64,000 bases of DNA from NCBI RefSeq assembly GCF_000695095.2, contig NZ_CP011454.1, positions 1,736,001-1,800,000 on the forward strand, given 5' to 3'. Below the pieces are notes generated by a model that was not told where the DNA came from, did no database searches, and worked only from the letters and a program-made list of their open reading frames with translations. The DNA comes from Gemmatimonas phototrophica. Its GTDB lineage: Bacteria; Gemmatimonadota; Gemmatimonadetes; Gemmatimonadales; Gemmatimonadaceae. The translations under genes were made by a program, and so were the position numbers. This document shows, one piece after another, positions 35,302 through 43,619 of the stretch (positions within the stretch are counted from its first letter, which is position 1; each line of letters starts with the position of its first letter).

Positions 35302-36646
35302 GGTTCACCGTATCACGCTTTACCGAGTCCCGTTTCCCCGGGTCACGTTTCGCGGCGGTACTGTCGCCGGCGATGCTGTCGACCTTCGGTTTGGGAATCG
35401 TGAAATTGCGGGCGGGCGCTTTCACGATGCTGTTCAGGCTGATCACGCCGGTCATCTGCAACCGGTACGTTTTCCCGGGGGTGAGCGCGCTGTCGAGCGT
35501 GATGTACGCTTCCTTGTACACCTGCGGCCGGTTCATCTTGGGAAGTGGCAGCGTATCCGGCGGAGCCACTCGGCCGCCACGCAGGCGCGCCGCCTGACGC
35601 GCGGCTTCCCGCTTGGCCCGATCGGCCGCGGCCACACTGTCGGCGCGGCGCACCAGCACCAGCGAATCGCGGCGGGCGCGCTGTTCGGCCGACAGCGTGT
35701 CCTTCTTGGCCGCTTCCGCCGACAGCGAATCGGCCTTGCGTTTGGCGTTCAGGGAATCGAGCTGCTTCTTCTGCGGTGCCGTTTGCACCAACGAGGCCCC
35801 CATGCGCACCGAGTCCGGCGCGCGCATGAGCCGCACCCCGTCAGGTACGAAGAACTGGTCCAGCGCATACGGCTTGTCGAACGTCACTTTCAGCACGCGG
35901 TTGCTGTCGAGCGGTTCGATTTGCTGGATGCGCAACCCCACCGTGTCGCGGGCAAAGGTATAGAACTCCGCCTCCGCGTACCCCGTGAGCGTGACCCGGA
36001 GCGAGTCCCAGATTTCGAGCGGCTCGAGGTCCTTGTTGTTGTTGCGATCACCATAGGCGCGCAGCAGATACGGGCCAATAGGGATGTTGCGCAAATCGTA
36101 CCGCCCAGCCGAATCGGCCACGACCTGATACACCAACGACGTGTCGGCCGACACCGCTTCAATCACGGCGCCTTTGAGCCCACGACCTTCGGTCCAGTCA
36201 AAGGCCACCCCCTTGATCCGGGTCTCCGGAATAGGGAGCCCCGTGGAGAACACCACGCTCAACGCGGTGTCGAGCGCATTGTTGTAGAGGTCCTGCAGCC
36301 CCGGCTTGATCTGCACGGTGTACACCGTATTCTGGCGCCACCCCTTGGCCGGTCGGATCTGGATGCTGGTGCGGTCCCAGTCCACCCGGGCCTCACCGCT
36401 TTTGGGGCTGATGAACACCAGCTCCGACAGATCCCGAGCACCCTTGGGTGTTTCGCTGATCACCTCGTCAAACCGGATGGTGACCTCGCCGGGTTTGCCC
36501 GTAACCGATTTGTTCTCCGGCGTAATCTTGACCACGAGCGGCGGGGCAAAATCTTCGGGACCGCCCGGAGGCAATGACTGGTTGGCGCACGCGGTCCCCG
36601 CCGCCAGCACCGCCCCGAAGAGCAGGAGGCGGCGCATGGCGGCCAT
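35291..36646 (-). CDS. lipoprotein with SbsA-type Ig-like domain
   Basis: 451 residues from the ATG at 36646; MRRLLLFGAVLAAGTACANQ gives a lipobox (GTAC) and so a lipid anchor. Residues about 35-130 form an Ig-like domain of the Big_5/SbsA type (PPLVVKITPENKSVTGKPGEVTIRFDE, VYTVQIKPGLQDLYNN). A carboxypeptidase-regulatory-like segment follows (GRGLKGAVIEAVSADTS to DLRNIPIGPYLLRAYGD). Near the C-terminus is a charged Ala/Lys/Arg/Asp coiled stretch with several AKRKADSL-type repeats and a repetitive KRD tail. The frame is open upstream into valS, but that region has no signal. It overlaps the HAD gene by 11 bases and starts 40 bases after valS. Likely surface structural; function unknown. Confidence 0.8.
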   Translation of the reverse strand: MAAMRRLLLFGAVLAAGTACANQSLPPGGPEDFAPPLVVKITPENKSVTGKPGEVTIRFDEVISETPKGARDLSELVFISPKSGEARVDWDRTSIQIRPAKGWRQNTVYTVQIKPGLQDLYNNALDTALSVVFSTGLPIPETRIKGVAFDWTEGRGLKGAVIEAVSADTSLVYQVVADSAGRYDLRNIPIGPYLLRAYGDRNNNKDLEPLEIWDSLRVTLTGYAEAEFYTFARDTVGLRIQQIEPLDSNRVLKVTFDKPYALDQFFVPDGVRLMRAPDSVRMGASLVQTAPQKKQLDSLNAKRKADSLSAEAAKKDTLSAEQRARRDSLVLVRRADSVAAADRAKREAARQAARLRGGRVAPPDTLPLPKMNRPQVYKEAYITLDSALTPGKTYRLQMTGVISLNSIVKAPARNFTIPKPKVDSIAGDSTAAKRDPGKRDSVKRDTVNRGR

Positions 36647-36686
36647 GGGACGGCGTGACGAATCCGGGGCGCTCACGACGGTGGGA

Positions 36687-39434
36687 TCACGCGGCAATCG
36701 CGGTGCGCTTCTGGCGCAACTGCTCCAGACGTGCGCGCCATTCGGCGGCCTTGGCGCGTTCCGCCTCCACCACCTGCGGCTTGGCCTTGGAGATAAAGCC
36801 GTCGTTGGACAGGCGAGCATCGAGGGCGGTCAACTGCTTGTCGAGCTGGGCGATTTCCGTATCCAAACGCTGCTTCTCCTTGTCGAGATCGATCATGCCG
36901 GCCAGCGGCACGACGAGTTCGACGCCGCCCGAGAGCAGCACCTGCGCCGCCGCGCCGCCGGGGTTGGTCGTCTCCACGCGCACTTTCGAGCGCGCAAGCG
37001 ATCCTACGGTATCGGCCTGCGCCACCAGCATGCCCTGCGCGTCACCGGAAGCCACCAGAATGGCCTCCACCCACGCGCCCGGATTCACATTGTACTCCGC
37101 ACGGACCTGTCTGATCGCCGCCACCGATTCGCGCACCATTTCGAAGCCGGCGCCGGCGCCAGCCGCCTCGCCGCTGGCCACTGGCCACGAGGCCTGCGCA
37201 ATGAAGGCGCCCTGTGGAGTCTGTGGCAGCTTCTGCCACAGCTCTTCGGTGATGAACGGCACGACCGGATGCAGCAATCGCAACGCACCGTCAAAGGCAT
37301 GAGCCAGCACGGCCCGGGCCACTTCGCGGTCGGCGGTGCCTTCGGCCGCGAGACGCGGCTTGATGCTTTCGAGATACCAGTCGGCCAGTTCGTTCCAGAC
37401 GAACCGCCGTGCGGCCTCCGCGTACTCCGACAGTCGCAACCCGCGACCGCGCTCCTGCTCAGTCCAGGTGGCCAGGTCACTCGGGCGCGCCGGCCCCAGT
37501 GCCGCATCGCAGTCGGCAATGGCCACGTCGAGGCGCTCCAGAATCCAGCGATCCGCCGGGGCCAGCTGCGCGCGATCCAGCGAGGCCACAGGCGCCACGG
37601 GATCGGTGCCCACGCGTGACAACAGGAAGCGCCCGATGTTCCACAGCTTCGTGCAGAAATTGCGCCCGGGGGAGAACGACTTTTCGAGGTCGTTGGGGTC
37701 GAGCATGATGTCCACGCCAAGCCCCAGTCCGGCCACCATCGTCCACCGCAGCGCATCGGCGCCGTACAACTTCACCACGTCCAGCGGGTCGATACCGTTA
37801 CCGAGCGACTTGGACATCTTGCGGTGCTGCATGTCGCGCACCGTGCCGTGCAGGTACACCGTGTGGAACGGCGCCTTGTCCAGGAACCAGCAGCCGCTCA
37901 TCACCATGCGGGCCACCCAGAAGAACAGAATTTCGGGGGCGGTGACCAGTACATCGCCGGGGTAAAACGCCTTGAGGTCCGGCGTCTTCTCGGGCCACCC
38001 AAGGGTACTGAAGGGCCAGAGCCAGCTGGAGAACCAGGTGTCGAGTACGTCCTCATCCTGGCGCACCGTACCCTGACAGCCCGGGCAGGTGGCTACATCG
38101 GTGCGCGACACGATGGGCGCTTCGCCGCACGCGGCCGTGCAATACCACACCGGCACCCGATGGCCCCACCAGATCTGACGCGAGATGTTCCAGTCTCGAA
38201 TGCCTTCGAGCCAGTTCACATACACGGCTTCCCAGCGTTCGGGGAGAATGCGCAGCTCACCCGTACGCAACGCGGCCAGCGCCTTGTCGGCGAGCGGCTG
38301 CATCTTCACGAACCACTGGTCGGAAAGCCGCGGCTCCACCACGGTGTCACAGCGGTAGCAGTGCCGCACGCTGTGCGCGTGGTTTTCGATCTTCACCAGG
38401 GCGCCTGCCGCTTCCAGCAGGGTCACAATGGCTTTGCGCGCGGCAAAGCGATCGACCCCCGACAGCTCGGCCGGCACGCGGCCAGCGGCGCCTTCCACTT
38501 CGCGCACCACGCCTTCGGCATCGATGATGACGGGCATGGCGAGGTTGTGCCGCTTGCCCACCTCAAAGTCGTTGGCGTCGTGCGCGGGCGTGATCTTCAC
38601 CGCGCCGGAACCGAAGGTGGGGTCGGTATAGCTGTCGCCAATGATCGGAATGCGCACACCGTTCAGAGGCAGCACCACGTCGCGGCCAATGAGCGGCTGA
38701 TAGCGCTCATCGTCCGGATTTACAGCGACGGCCACGTCACCCAGCATCGTTTCCGGACGCGTGGTGGCCACCGTGATGGACTGCGACGGATCGTCGGCCA
38801 GCACGTAGCGCAGGAGATACAGCTTGCCGTTGGTGTCGGTGAACTCCGCTTCTTCGTCGGACAGGCTGGTGCCGCAGCGCGGGCACCAGTGAATGACGCG
38901 GTGGCCCTTGTACACCAACCCATCTTCGTGCAGCCGCACAAATGCTTCCCGCACCGACTTGGACAGCTCGGGGGAGAAGGTGTAGGCCGTCCGCGTCCAG
39001 TCGGCGCTGGCGCCAATGGACTTGAGCTGATTCAGAATTTCGCCACCGGTCTTGTCCACAAACTCGGCAACACGCTGCACGAACGGCTCACGCCCCAGGT
39101 CGAAGCGGGTCTTCCCTTCGGCGGCGAGCTGCTTCTCCACCACATTCTGCGTGGCAATGCCGGCGTGGTCAGTGCCCGGCACCCAGAGTGCCTCGTCGCC
39201 AGCCATACGGCGCCAGCGAATGAGTACGTCCTGCACGGTGTTGTTGAGCCCGTGACCCATGTGCAGCACCGCCGTCACATTGGGCGGCGGAATGACGATC
39301 ACAAAGGGTTCACGGGACGCGGCCCGGGCAGGGTCGGCGGTGAACACCCCATGTTCAGTCCATGTGGGGTACCACGCCGCCTCCGTTGCAGCAGCGTCGT
39401 AGGTCGTCGGGAGAGCGGAATCAGGCCAAGTCAT
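36687..39434 (-). CDS. valS: valyl-tRNA synthetase
   Basis: 915 residues from the ATG at 39434. Class I synthetase: opening PTTYDAAATEAAWYPTW, the HIGH-type motif PPPNVTAVLHMGHGLNN, editing-domain sequences TTRPETMLGDVAVAVNP and the zinc-like CPRCGTS and CYRCDTVVEP pairs, and the KMSKS loop HRKMSKSLGNGIDPLDV. A C-terminal coiled coil (MIDLDKEKQRLDTEIAQL onward) is typical of ValRS. The frame is open 84 codons upstream of 39434, but that stretch is low-complexity and overlaps the hairpin at 39484, so I reject it. First gene of the run that continues into the lipoprotein, HAD, purN and purH. Confidence 0.97.
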   Translation of the reverse strand: MTWPDSALPTTYDAAATEAAWYPTWTEHGVFTADPARAASREPFVIVIPPPNVTAVLHMGHGLNNTVQDVLIRWRRMAGDEALWVPGTDHAGIATQNVVEKQLAAEGKTRFDLGREPFVQRVAEFVDKTGGEILNQLKSIGASADWTRTAYTFSPELSKSVREAFVRLHEDGLVYKGHRVIHWCPRCGTSLSDEEAEFTDTNGKLYLLRYVLADDPSQSITVATTRPETMLGDVAVAVNPDDERYQPLIGRDVVLPLNGVRIPIIGDSYTDPTFGSGAVKITPAHDANDFEVGKRHNLAMPVIIDAEGVVREVEGAAGRVPAELSGVDRFAARKAIVTLLEAAGALVKIENHAHSVRHCYRCDTVVEPRLSDQWFVKMQPLADKALAALRTGELRILPERWEAVYVNWLEGIRDWNISRQIWWGHRVPVWYCTAACGEAPIVSRTDVATCPGCQGTVRQDEDVLDTWFSSWLWPFSTLGWPEKTPDLKAFYPGDVLVTAPEILFFWVARMVMSGCWFLDKAPFHTVYLHGTVRDMQHRKMSKSLGNGIDPLDVVKLYGADALRWTMVAGLGLGVDIMLDPNDLEKSFSPGRNFCTKLWNIGRFLLSRVGTDPVAPVASLDRAQLAPADRWILERLDVAIADCDAALGPARPSDLATWTEQERGRGLRLSEYAEAARRFVWNELADWYLESIKPRLAAEGTADREVARAVLAHAFDGALRLLHPVVPFITEELWQKLPQTPQGAFIAQASWPVASGEAAGAGAGFEMVRESVAAIRQVRAEYNVNPGAWVEAILVASGDAQGMLVAQADTVGSLARSKVRVETTNPGGAAAQVLLSGGVELVVPLAGMIDLDKEKQRLDTEIAQLDKQLTALDARLSNDGFISKAKPQVVEAERAKAAEWRARLEQLRQKRTAIAA

Positions 39435-39483
39435 AGCCCGAAAAGATAACGAGATCCCCCCAACTCCGTTAACTGCAGAAAAA

Positions 39484-39575
39484 GCGTCATGGGTTATGGG
39501 TTGGCGGGGCACCGAGTAACTGCGGGCACAGCCACCGCGGTTACTCGGTGCCTGATAACCCATGACCCATAACGC
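39484..39575 (-). terminator. very long hairpin terminator after the BON gene
   Basis: Read on the minus strand, arms of about 40 bases (GCGTTATGGGTCATGGGTTA...CCGAGTAACCGCGG and its imperfect complement) close a hairpin, followed at once by CGCTTTTTC, a T tract. It begins three bases after the BON stop codon. The outer arms carry heptamers of the type ATGGGTT/ATGGGTC. Acts as an intrinsic terminator between the BON gene and valS, which therefore needs its own promoter in the about 50 bases before 39434. Confidence 0.8.
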
Positions 39576-39577
39576 CG

Positions 39578-40168
39578 TTACAGCTTTTGTCCGCTCACTG
39601 CCAGCAAGCTCACCACTGCCGCCACGTCCGGTACTCCCTTGGCTAACACCACGGCGTACTCCGCTTCCGAGGCCGCTTCCACCCACCCGGTCAGCTCGAT
39701 CACGCCCTCGTCGTTGGCGCCAATATCGATGGTGCGTTCGGCCAGCAGGAGGTCATTGCGGAACACTTCCAGCACCCGTTCTTCCAGCTCAACGGGATCA
39801 ACGCCGCTGGTCGCCGCCGGTACAACGGGGCGCCGCGGGGGCGTCCGGTAAGACTCCGAGGGGTGCGAAGACCGGGACGAGGGCTCAGGGTACCGGCCCC
39901 GAAGGTGCAAATGAGAGATGGCCTCGGGGGCGAGCTCGGAGTCATCGTCTTCCAGCTCGTCGAACGTCTGGGAGCGGCGCTCATCGCCCCGCCAGCCATC
40001 CTCCCGATGCCGACGCTGGCGCCGACTGGTCTTGCGGCGCAGCAGCCCGTCCATGCCACCGGCCCGATCGGCGATGGCCATGCCAATCGCCAGTCCTGCC
40101 ACGGCGCCGAGCGCCACCAACAACAGCTGTCCGGATCTGCTGGCCCCGGACCGTCTCCCACGTGCCAT
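39578..40168 (-). CDS. membrane-anchored BON-domain protein
   Basis: 196 residues from the ATG at 40168, which has AGG a suitable distance upstream; ATG 40186 is an alternative. One hydrophobic span (LLLVALGAVAGLAIGMAIA, about 15-34) is followed by a highly charged Arg/Glu/Asp/Ser linker (about 45-110) and a C-terminal BON domain: LEERVLEVFRNDLLLAERTIDI, GVIELTGWVEAASEAEYAV and VPDVAAVVSLLAV. BON domains bind phospholipid surfaces and help keep the envelope intact under stress. The domain could face the cytoplasm or periplasm depending on topology. Transcribed alone, divergent from thrS, ending at the long hairpin at 39484. Confidence 0.82.
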   Translation of the reverse strand: MARGRRSGASRSGQLLLVALGAVAGLAIGMAIADRAGGMDGLLRRKTSRRQRRHREDGWRGDERRSQTFDELEDDDSELAPEAISHLHLRGRYPEPSSRSSHPSESYRTPPRRPVVPAATSGVDPVELEERVLEVFRNDLLLAERTIDIGANDEGVIELTGWVEAASEAEYAVVLAKGVPDVAAVVSLLAVSGQKL

Positions 40169-40366
40169 CTGAAACCTGCCTCGCATGGTGCCTGCCGCAT
40201 CCGCGGTGGATGCGTGTGTCTTGGCGTAAGTCCTCTAGCAAGGATAACTTGGAGGGACCTGTCGAGCGAGGTCGACTGCCACGGACCGTAGCCGTGCGTC
40301 CTTGTGTCCCGCGATGGTCCATCCATCGGGGCAGATCATGCTCGCATCCTTTTGCTGTCCTGCCCG

Positions 40367-42358
40367 ATGATTGCCGGTATGCCGTCTGTAAGTTCCGATG
40401 CCCTGATCGTTCTCACGCTTCCCGATGGCTCCACGCGGGAAGTTGCCCCGGGCACCCTCGCCCGCGATGTCGTGGGCAGCATCGGCGCCCGCCTGCTGCA
40501 GGCCTCTGTGGCCGTGGCCGTTGATGGCGAGGTCCAGGACCTCATGACCCCGCTGCGCAAGAGCGGCGCCTTTGTGGTCATCACCGACAAGGATCCGCGC
40601 GCACTGGCCGTACTGCGCCATTCGGGCGCGCACATTCTGGCCACTGCCGTACGTCGCCTGCGCCCCGATGCCAAGATTGGCTTTGGGCCGGCCATCGACG
40701 ACGGCTTCTACTACGATTTCGAAGTCGAAACGCCGTTCACGCCGGAAGATCTGGCGGCGTTCGAAGCCGAAATGAAGAAAGTGGTGGCCGAGAAGTATCC
40801 GTTCATGCGTGAGGAAGTGTCGCTGGACGAGGCGAAAGTGCGCTTTGCCGATGACCCCCTCAAGCTTGAGCGGCTGGCGGACTTTGAAGGCACCGACGAA
40901 GTGATCTCCACATACACGGACGGGCCGTTCATCGACTTGTGCCGCGGCCCCCACGTGCCCGACACCTCGCACCTCAAGCACTTCAAGCTGCTCCACACGG
41001 CGGGCGCCTATTGGCGCGGCGATGTGAAGCGGCAGATGCTGCAGCGCATTTATGCCACGGCCTTCTTCAAGAAGGACGAACTCGAGACGCACCTGCACAA
41101 TCTCGAGGAGGCCAAGAAGCGCGATCACCGCGTGCTCGGCAAGTCGCTGGGGTTGTTCCAGATCTTCCCGCAGGCTCCCGGCGCCGCGTTCTGGACGCCC
41201 AAGGGGACGCAGCTGTACAACACCCTCGAAGGGTTTGTGCGCGAGCGGCAGAAGGAAGCGTTCCAGGAGATCAAGACGCCCCTGCTGTACAACAAGAAGT
41301 TGTGGGAGCAGTCGGGGCACTGGGGCAAGTACAAGGAGAACATGTTCCTCGTGCTCGACAACGAGACGGGGGAGCACGACATGTCGCTCAAGCCCATGAA
41401 CTGCCCGTCGCACCACGTGTTGTACGCGTCCGAAAAACATTCGTACCGTGAACTGCCGGTGCGCTATGTCACCTTCGACGTGCTGCACCGCAATGAGTTG
41501 TCCGGCGCGTTGTCCGGGCTCACGCGCGTACGGCAGTTCTCGCAGGACGACTGTCACGTCTACCTGCGCGAAGATCAGATTGAAAGCGAGGTGAAGTTCC
41601 TCATGGACTTCATTCTCTCGTACTACGATACGTTCGGCCTTACGGCGCGCCTCAAGTTTGCGACGCGCCCCGAACAGCGCATTGGCAGCGACGAGCTGTG
41701 GGATCGCGCCGAGGGGGCCCTGCGTGCAGCCCTTGAAAGCACGGGACGTGAGTACGAAATGAAGGAAGGGGACGGCGCGTTCTACGGCCCCAAGATCGAC
41801 TTCGACGTGACGGACAGCATCGGGCGTGCGTGGCAGCTGGGCACCATCCAGCTGGACTACAACGCGCCGGAGCGTTTCGATCTGTCGTATACGGGAGAAG
41901 ACAACGCCCCGCACCGCCCGGTGGTCATTCACCGTGCCGTGAGCGGTTCGTTCGAGCGGTTCATCGCCATTCTCATCGAGCACTTCGGGGGCGCCTTCCC
42001 CGTGTGGCTGGCGCCGGAGCAGGTGCGGGTCATTCCCATCGCCATCGACTACAACGAGCACGCGCAAGCGCTGGTGACGCGTCTCAAGGCCCACGGCATT
42101 CGCGCCACCCTCGATGCCCGCAACGAAACGCTCAACTATCGCGTGCGGGAAGGGGAAGTGGAGAAGGTGCCGTACATGTGCGTGATTGGCCGTCGTGAGG
42201 CGGAAGAGCAGACGGTCGCGCTGCGGGCCCGTGGCGGGGGCAAGAAGCAGGATATCTTGTCGCAGGACGCGTTCCTCGAGCGGGTGCTTGAAGAAGTGCG
42301 TACCCGTGCCCTCCCGGTTCCCGCTGAGAAGGCGGCCGCGGCGGAGGCCGACGCGTGA
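40367..42358 (+). CDS. thrS: threonyl-tRNA synthetase
   Basis: 663 residues from the ATG at 40367 (an in-frame ATG at 40379 is equally plausible; neither has a strong ribosome site). N-terminal TGS domain (LTLPDGSTREVAPGTLARDV), editing domain with H-x-x-x-H (RHSGAHILATAVRR) and AIDDGFYYDF, and the class II core with the zinc Cys in MNCPSHHVLY, motif 2 YRNELSGALSGLTRVRQF-like (here LHRNELSGALSG) and motif 3 IHRAVSGSFERFIAILIEH. The C-terminal anticodon domain has VRVIPIAIDYNEHAQ. The 198 bases between the BON start and this ATG form a leader with no clear regulator. The 3' end overlaps the next gene by four bases. Confidence 0.96.
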   Translation: MIAGMPSVSSDALIVLTLPDGSTREVAPGTLARDVVGSIGARLLQASVAVAVDGEVQDLMTPLRKSGAFVVITDKDPRALAVLRHSGAHILATAVRRLRPDAKIGFGPAIDDGFYYDFEVETPFTPEDLAAFEAEMKKVVAEKYPFMREEVSLDEAKVRFADDPLKLERLADFEGTDEVISTYTDGPFIDLCRGPHVPDTSHLKHFKLLHTAGAYWRGDVKRQMLQRIYATAFFKKDELETHLHNLEEAKKRDHRVLGKSLGLFQIFPQAPGAAFWTPKGTQLYNTLEGFVRERQKEAFQEIKTPLLYNKKLWEQSGHWGKYKENMFLVLDNETGEHDMSLKPMNCPSHHVLYASEKHSYRELPVRYVTFDVLHRNELSGALSGLTRVRQFSQDDCHVYLREDQIESEVKFLMDFILSYYDTFGLTARLKFATRPEQRIGSDELWDRAEGALRAALESTGREYEMKEGDGAFYGPKIDFDVTDSIGRAWQLGTIQLDYNAPERFDLSYTGEDNAPHRPVVIHRAVSGSFERFIAILIEHFGGAFPVWLAPEQVRVIPIAIDYNEHAQALVTRLKAHGIRATLDARNETLNYRVREGEVEKVPYMCVIGRREAEEQTVALRARGGGKKQDILSQDAFLERVLEEVRTRALPVPAEKAAAAEADA

Positions 42359-43602
42359 CCCCCGAGGCGCTGCTCGACCTATTCCTGCTGTCGCCGGTTG
42401 GGCTTGTGGAGGTGGACGAGTCTGGCGCGGTGGAAGTCGCGAATCTCGCGGCGCGGCGCCTGCTCACCCCGTTCACCAGCACGGGGTCGTTGGAAGATCT
42501 GTTCAATACGTTGAGTGCCGTGGCCCCCGACCTGCCCGCGCGTGTGCGCGGATTTGACGGCCCCCGCGGCATTATCGTGGACAATCTCGAACTGCTCGCC
42601 CCCGGGCAGCACAGCGGCGTGTTCCTCTCGCTGGTGAAGGTGGCCAACGGTCGCATCGTTGCCGTGGCCACCGACGCCTCCTCTCTCGCCTCGGCGCGTG
42701 GCCTCGTGTCACGCTACGAGCAGCGGTTGAACGCGGTGGAAGGGGCCGTGCGCGAGTACGCCATCTACACGGTCGATGCCCAGGGGGTGGTGGATAGCTG
42801 GAGCACGGCCGCCGAACGGGTGCACCAGTGGAATGGCACCGCCATTGTGGGGCAGAGCATGACGCAATTGCTCCCCCCCGATCATGGCGGCGCCACGTAC
42901 CTGCAGGACACGCTGGCGCTCGCGGCACGCAACGGCTGGTGCGAAGAAGAAGGGTACCGTCAGCGGCAGGACGGCACGACGTTCTGGGCCACCACGGTGG
43001 TGACGGCTTTGCGCGATGCGGCCGGTGAGGCCGTGGGCTTTTCGGTGGTCTCGCACGATGTGTCCGAGCGCCGTCGGCTCGAAGAGCGGCTGCGTGATGA
43101 CGCCTCCAGTACGACCGACTATCTCACCGGTGTCTCCGCGCGCCGGGCGTATTTCGACGTGGCGCAAAGCGAAGTGGCGCGTGCACGGCGTTACGGACAG
43201 CCGCTCACGATGCTGCTGGTGGACCCCGACCACTTCCGGGAGCTGGTGGATCAGCACGGCGAGCCCTTTGCCAACGAATGGCTGCGCGCCATTGCGTGGG
43301 TATGTCGTCAGGAATCCCGCACCACCGACGTCGTGGGCCGCATTGGCGGTGAGGCGTTTGGCGTGCTGTTGCCCAGCACCGAGCTCTCCGGTGGTCTCGT
43401 GCTGGCCGAACGTATTCGTGAACGCATGGCGCGCCACGTGTTCTCCGGGGACTTCTCCGGCGTACGCGGAACGCTCTCCGTTGGCGTGGCCGAAGTGAGC
43501 GACTCGGTCACCAGCGTGGACGGACTCCTGAGCGCGGCCGGTACGGCGGTGGCGCGCGCCCGGCAGGCGGGGATGAACCTGGTGGTCGGCTACGACGACT
43601 GA
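42355..43602 (+). CDS. PAS protein with degenerate GGDEF domain
   Basis: 415 residues, starting at GTG 42355 within the thrS stop (GTGA overlap), so translation is coupled to thrS. Two PAS-like domains: an N-terminal one (about 1-115, LLSPVGLVEVDESGAVEVAN) and a second (about 133-240, VDSWSTAAERVHQWNG to VVSHDVSERRRLEERL). The last 170 residues are a GGDEF fold: DYLTGVSARRAYFD, LLVDPDHFREL and RIGGEAFGVLLP. The active-site loop reads GGEAF (331-335) where GG(D/E)EF is required, and the substrate-binding Asn of DHFKxxND is Val298; the metal Asp290 remains. I expect no cyclase activity; a GTP- or c-di-GMP-binding or scaffold role is more likely. A sensory protein coupled to a synthetase gene is unusual. 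Confidence 0.85.
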   Translation: MTPEALLDLFLLSPVGLVEVDESGAVEVANLAARRLLTPFTSTGSLEDLFNTLSAVAPDLPARVRGFDGPRGIIVDNLELLAPGQHSGVFLSLVKVANGRIVAVATDASSLASARGLVSRYEQRLNAVEGAVREYAIYTVDAQGVVDSWSTAAERVHQWNGTAIVGQSMTQLLPPDHGGATYLQDTLALAARNGWCEEEGYRQRQDGTTFWATTVVTALRDAAGEAVGFSVVSHDVSERRRLEERLRDDASSTTDYLTGVSARRAYFDVAQSEVARARRYGQPLTMLLVDPDHFRELVDQHGEPFANEWLRAIAWVCRQESRTTDVVGRIGGEAFGVLLPSTELSGGLVLAERIRERMARHVFSGDFSGVRGTLSVGVAEVSDSVTSVDGLLSAAGTAVARARQAGMNLVVGYDD

Positions 43603-43619
43603 TCCTGCCTGGACGGGCC

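Noticed and set aside
37824-39449. Plus-strand frame of about 541 codons opposite valS
   Set aside because: Complement of valS; no recognisable domain.
40169-40366. T-box or other leader control ahead of thrS
   Set aside because: No T-box consensus, no specifier loop and no terminator/antiterminator pair seen in the leader.
40235-42094. Long minus-strand open frame (about 619 codons) opposite thrS
   Set aside because: Antisense shadow in a high-GC gene; Arg/His/Gly/Leu-rich, no domain, and thrS is certain on the other strand.
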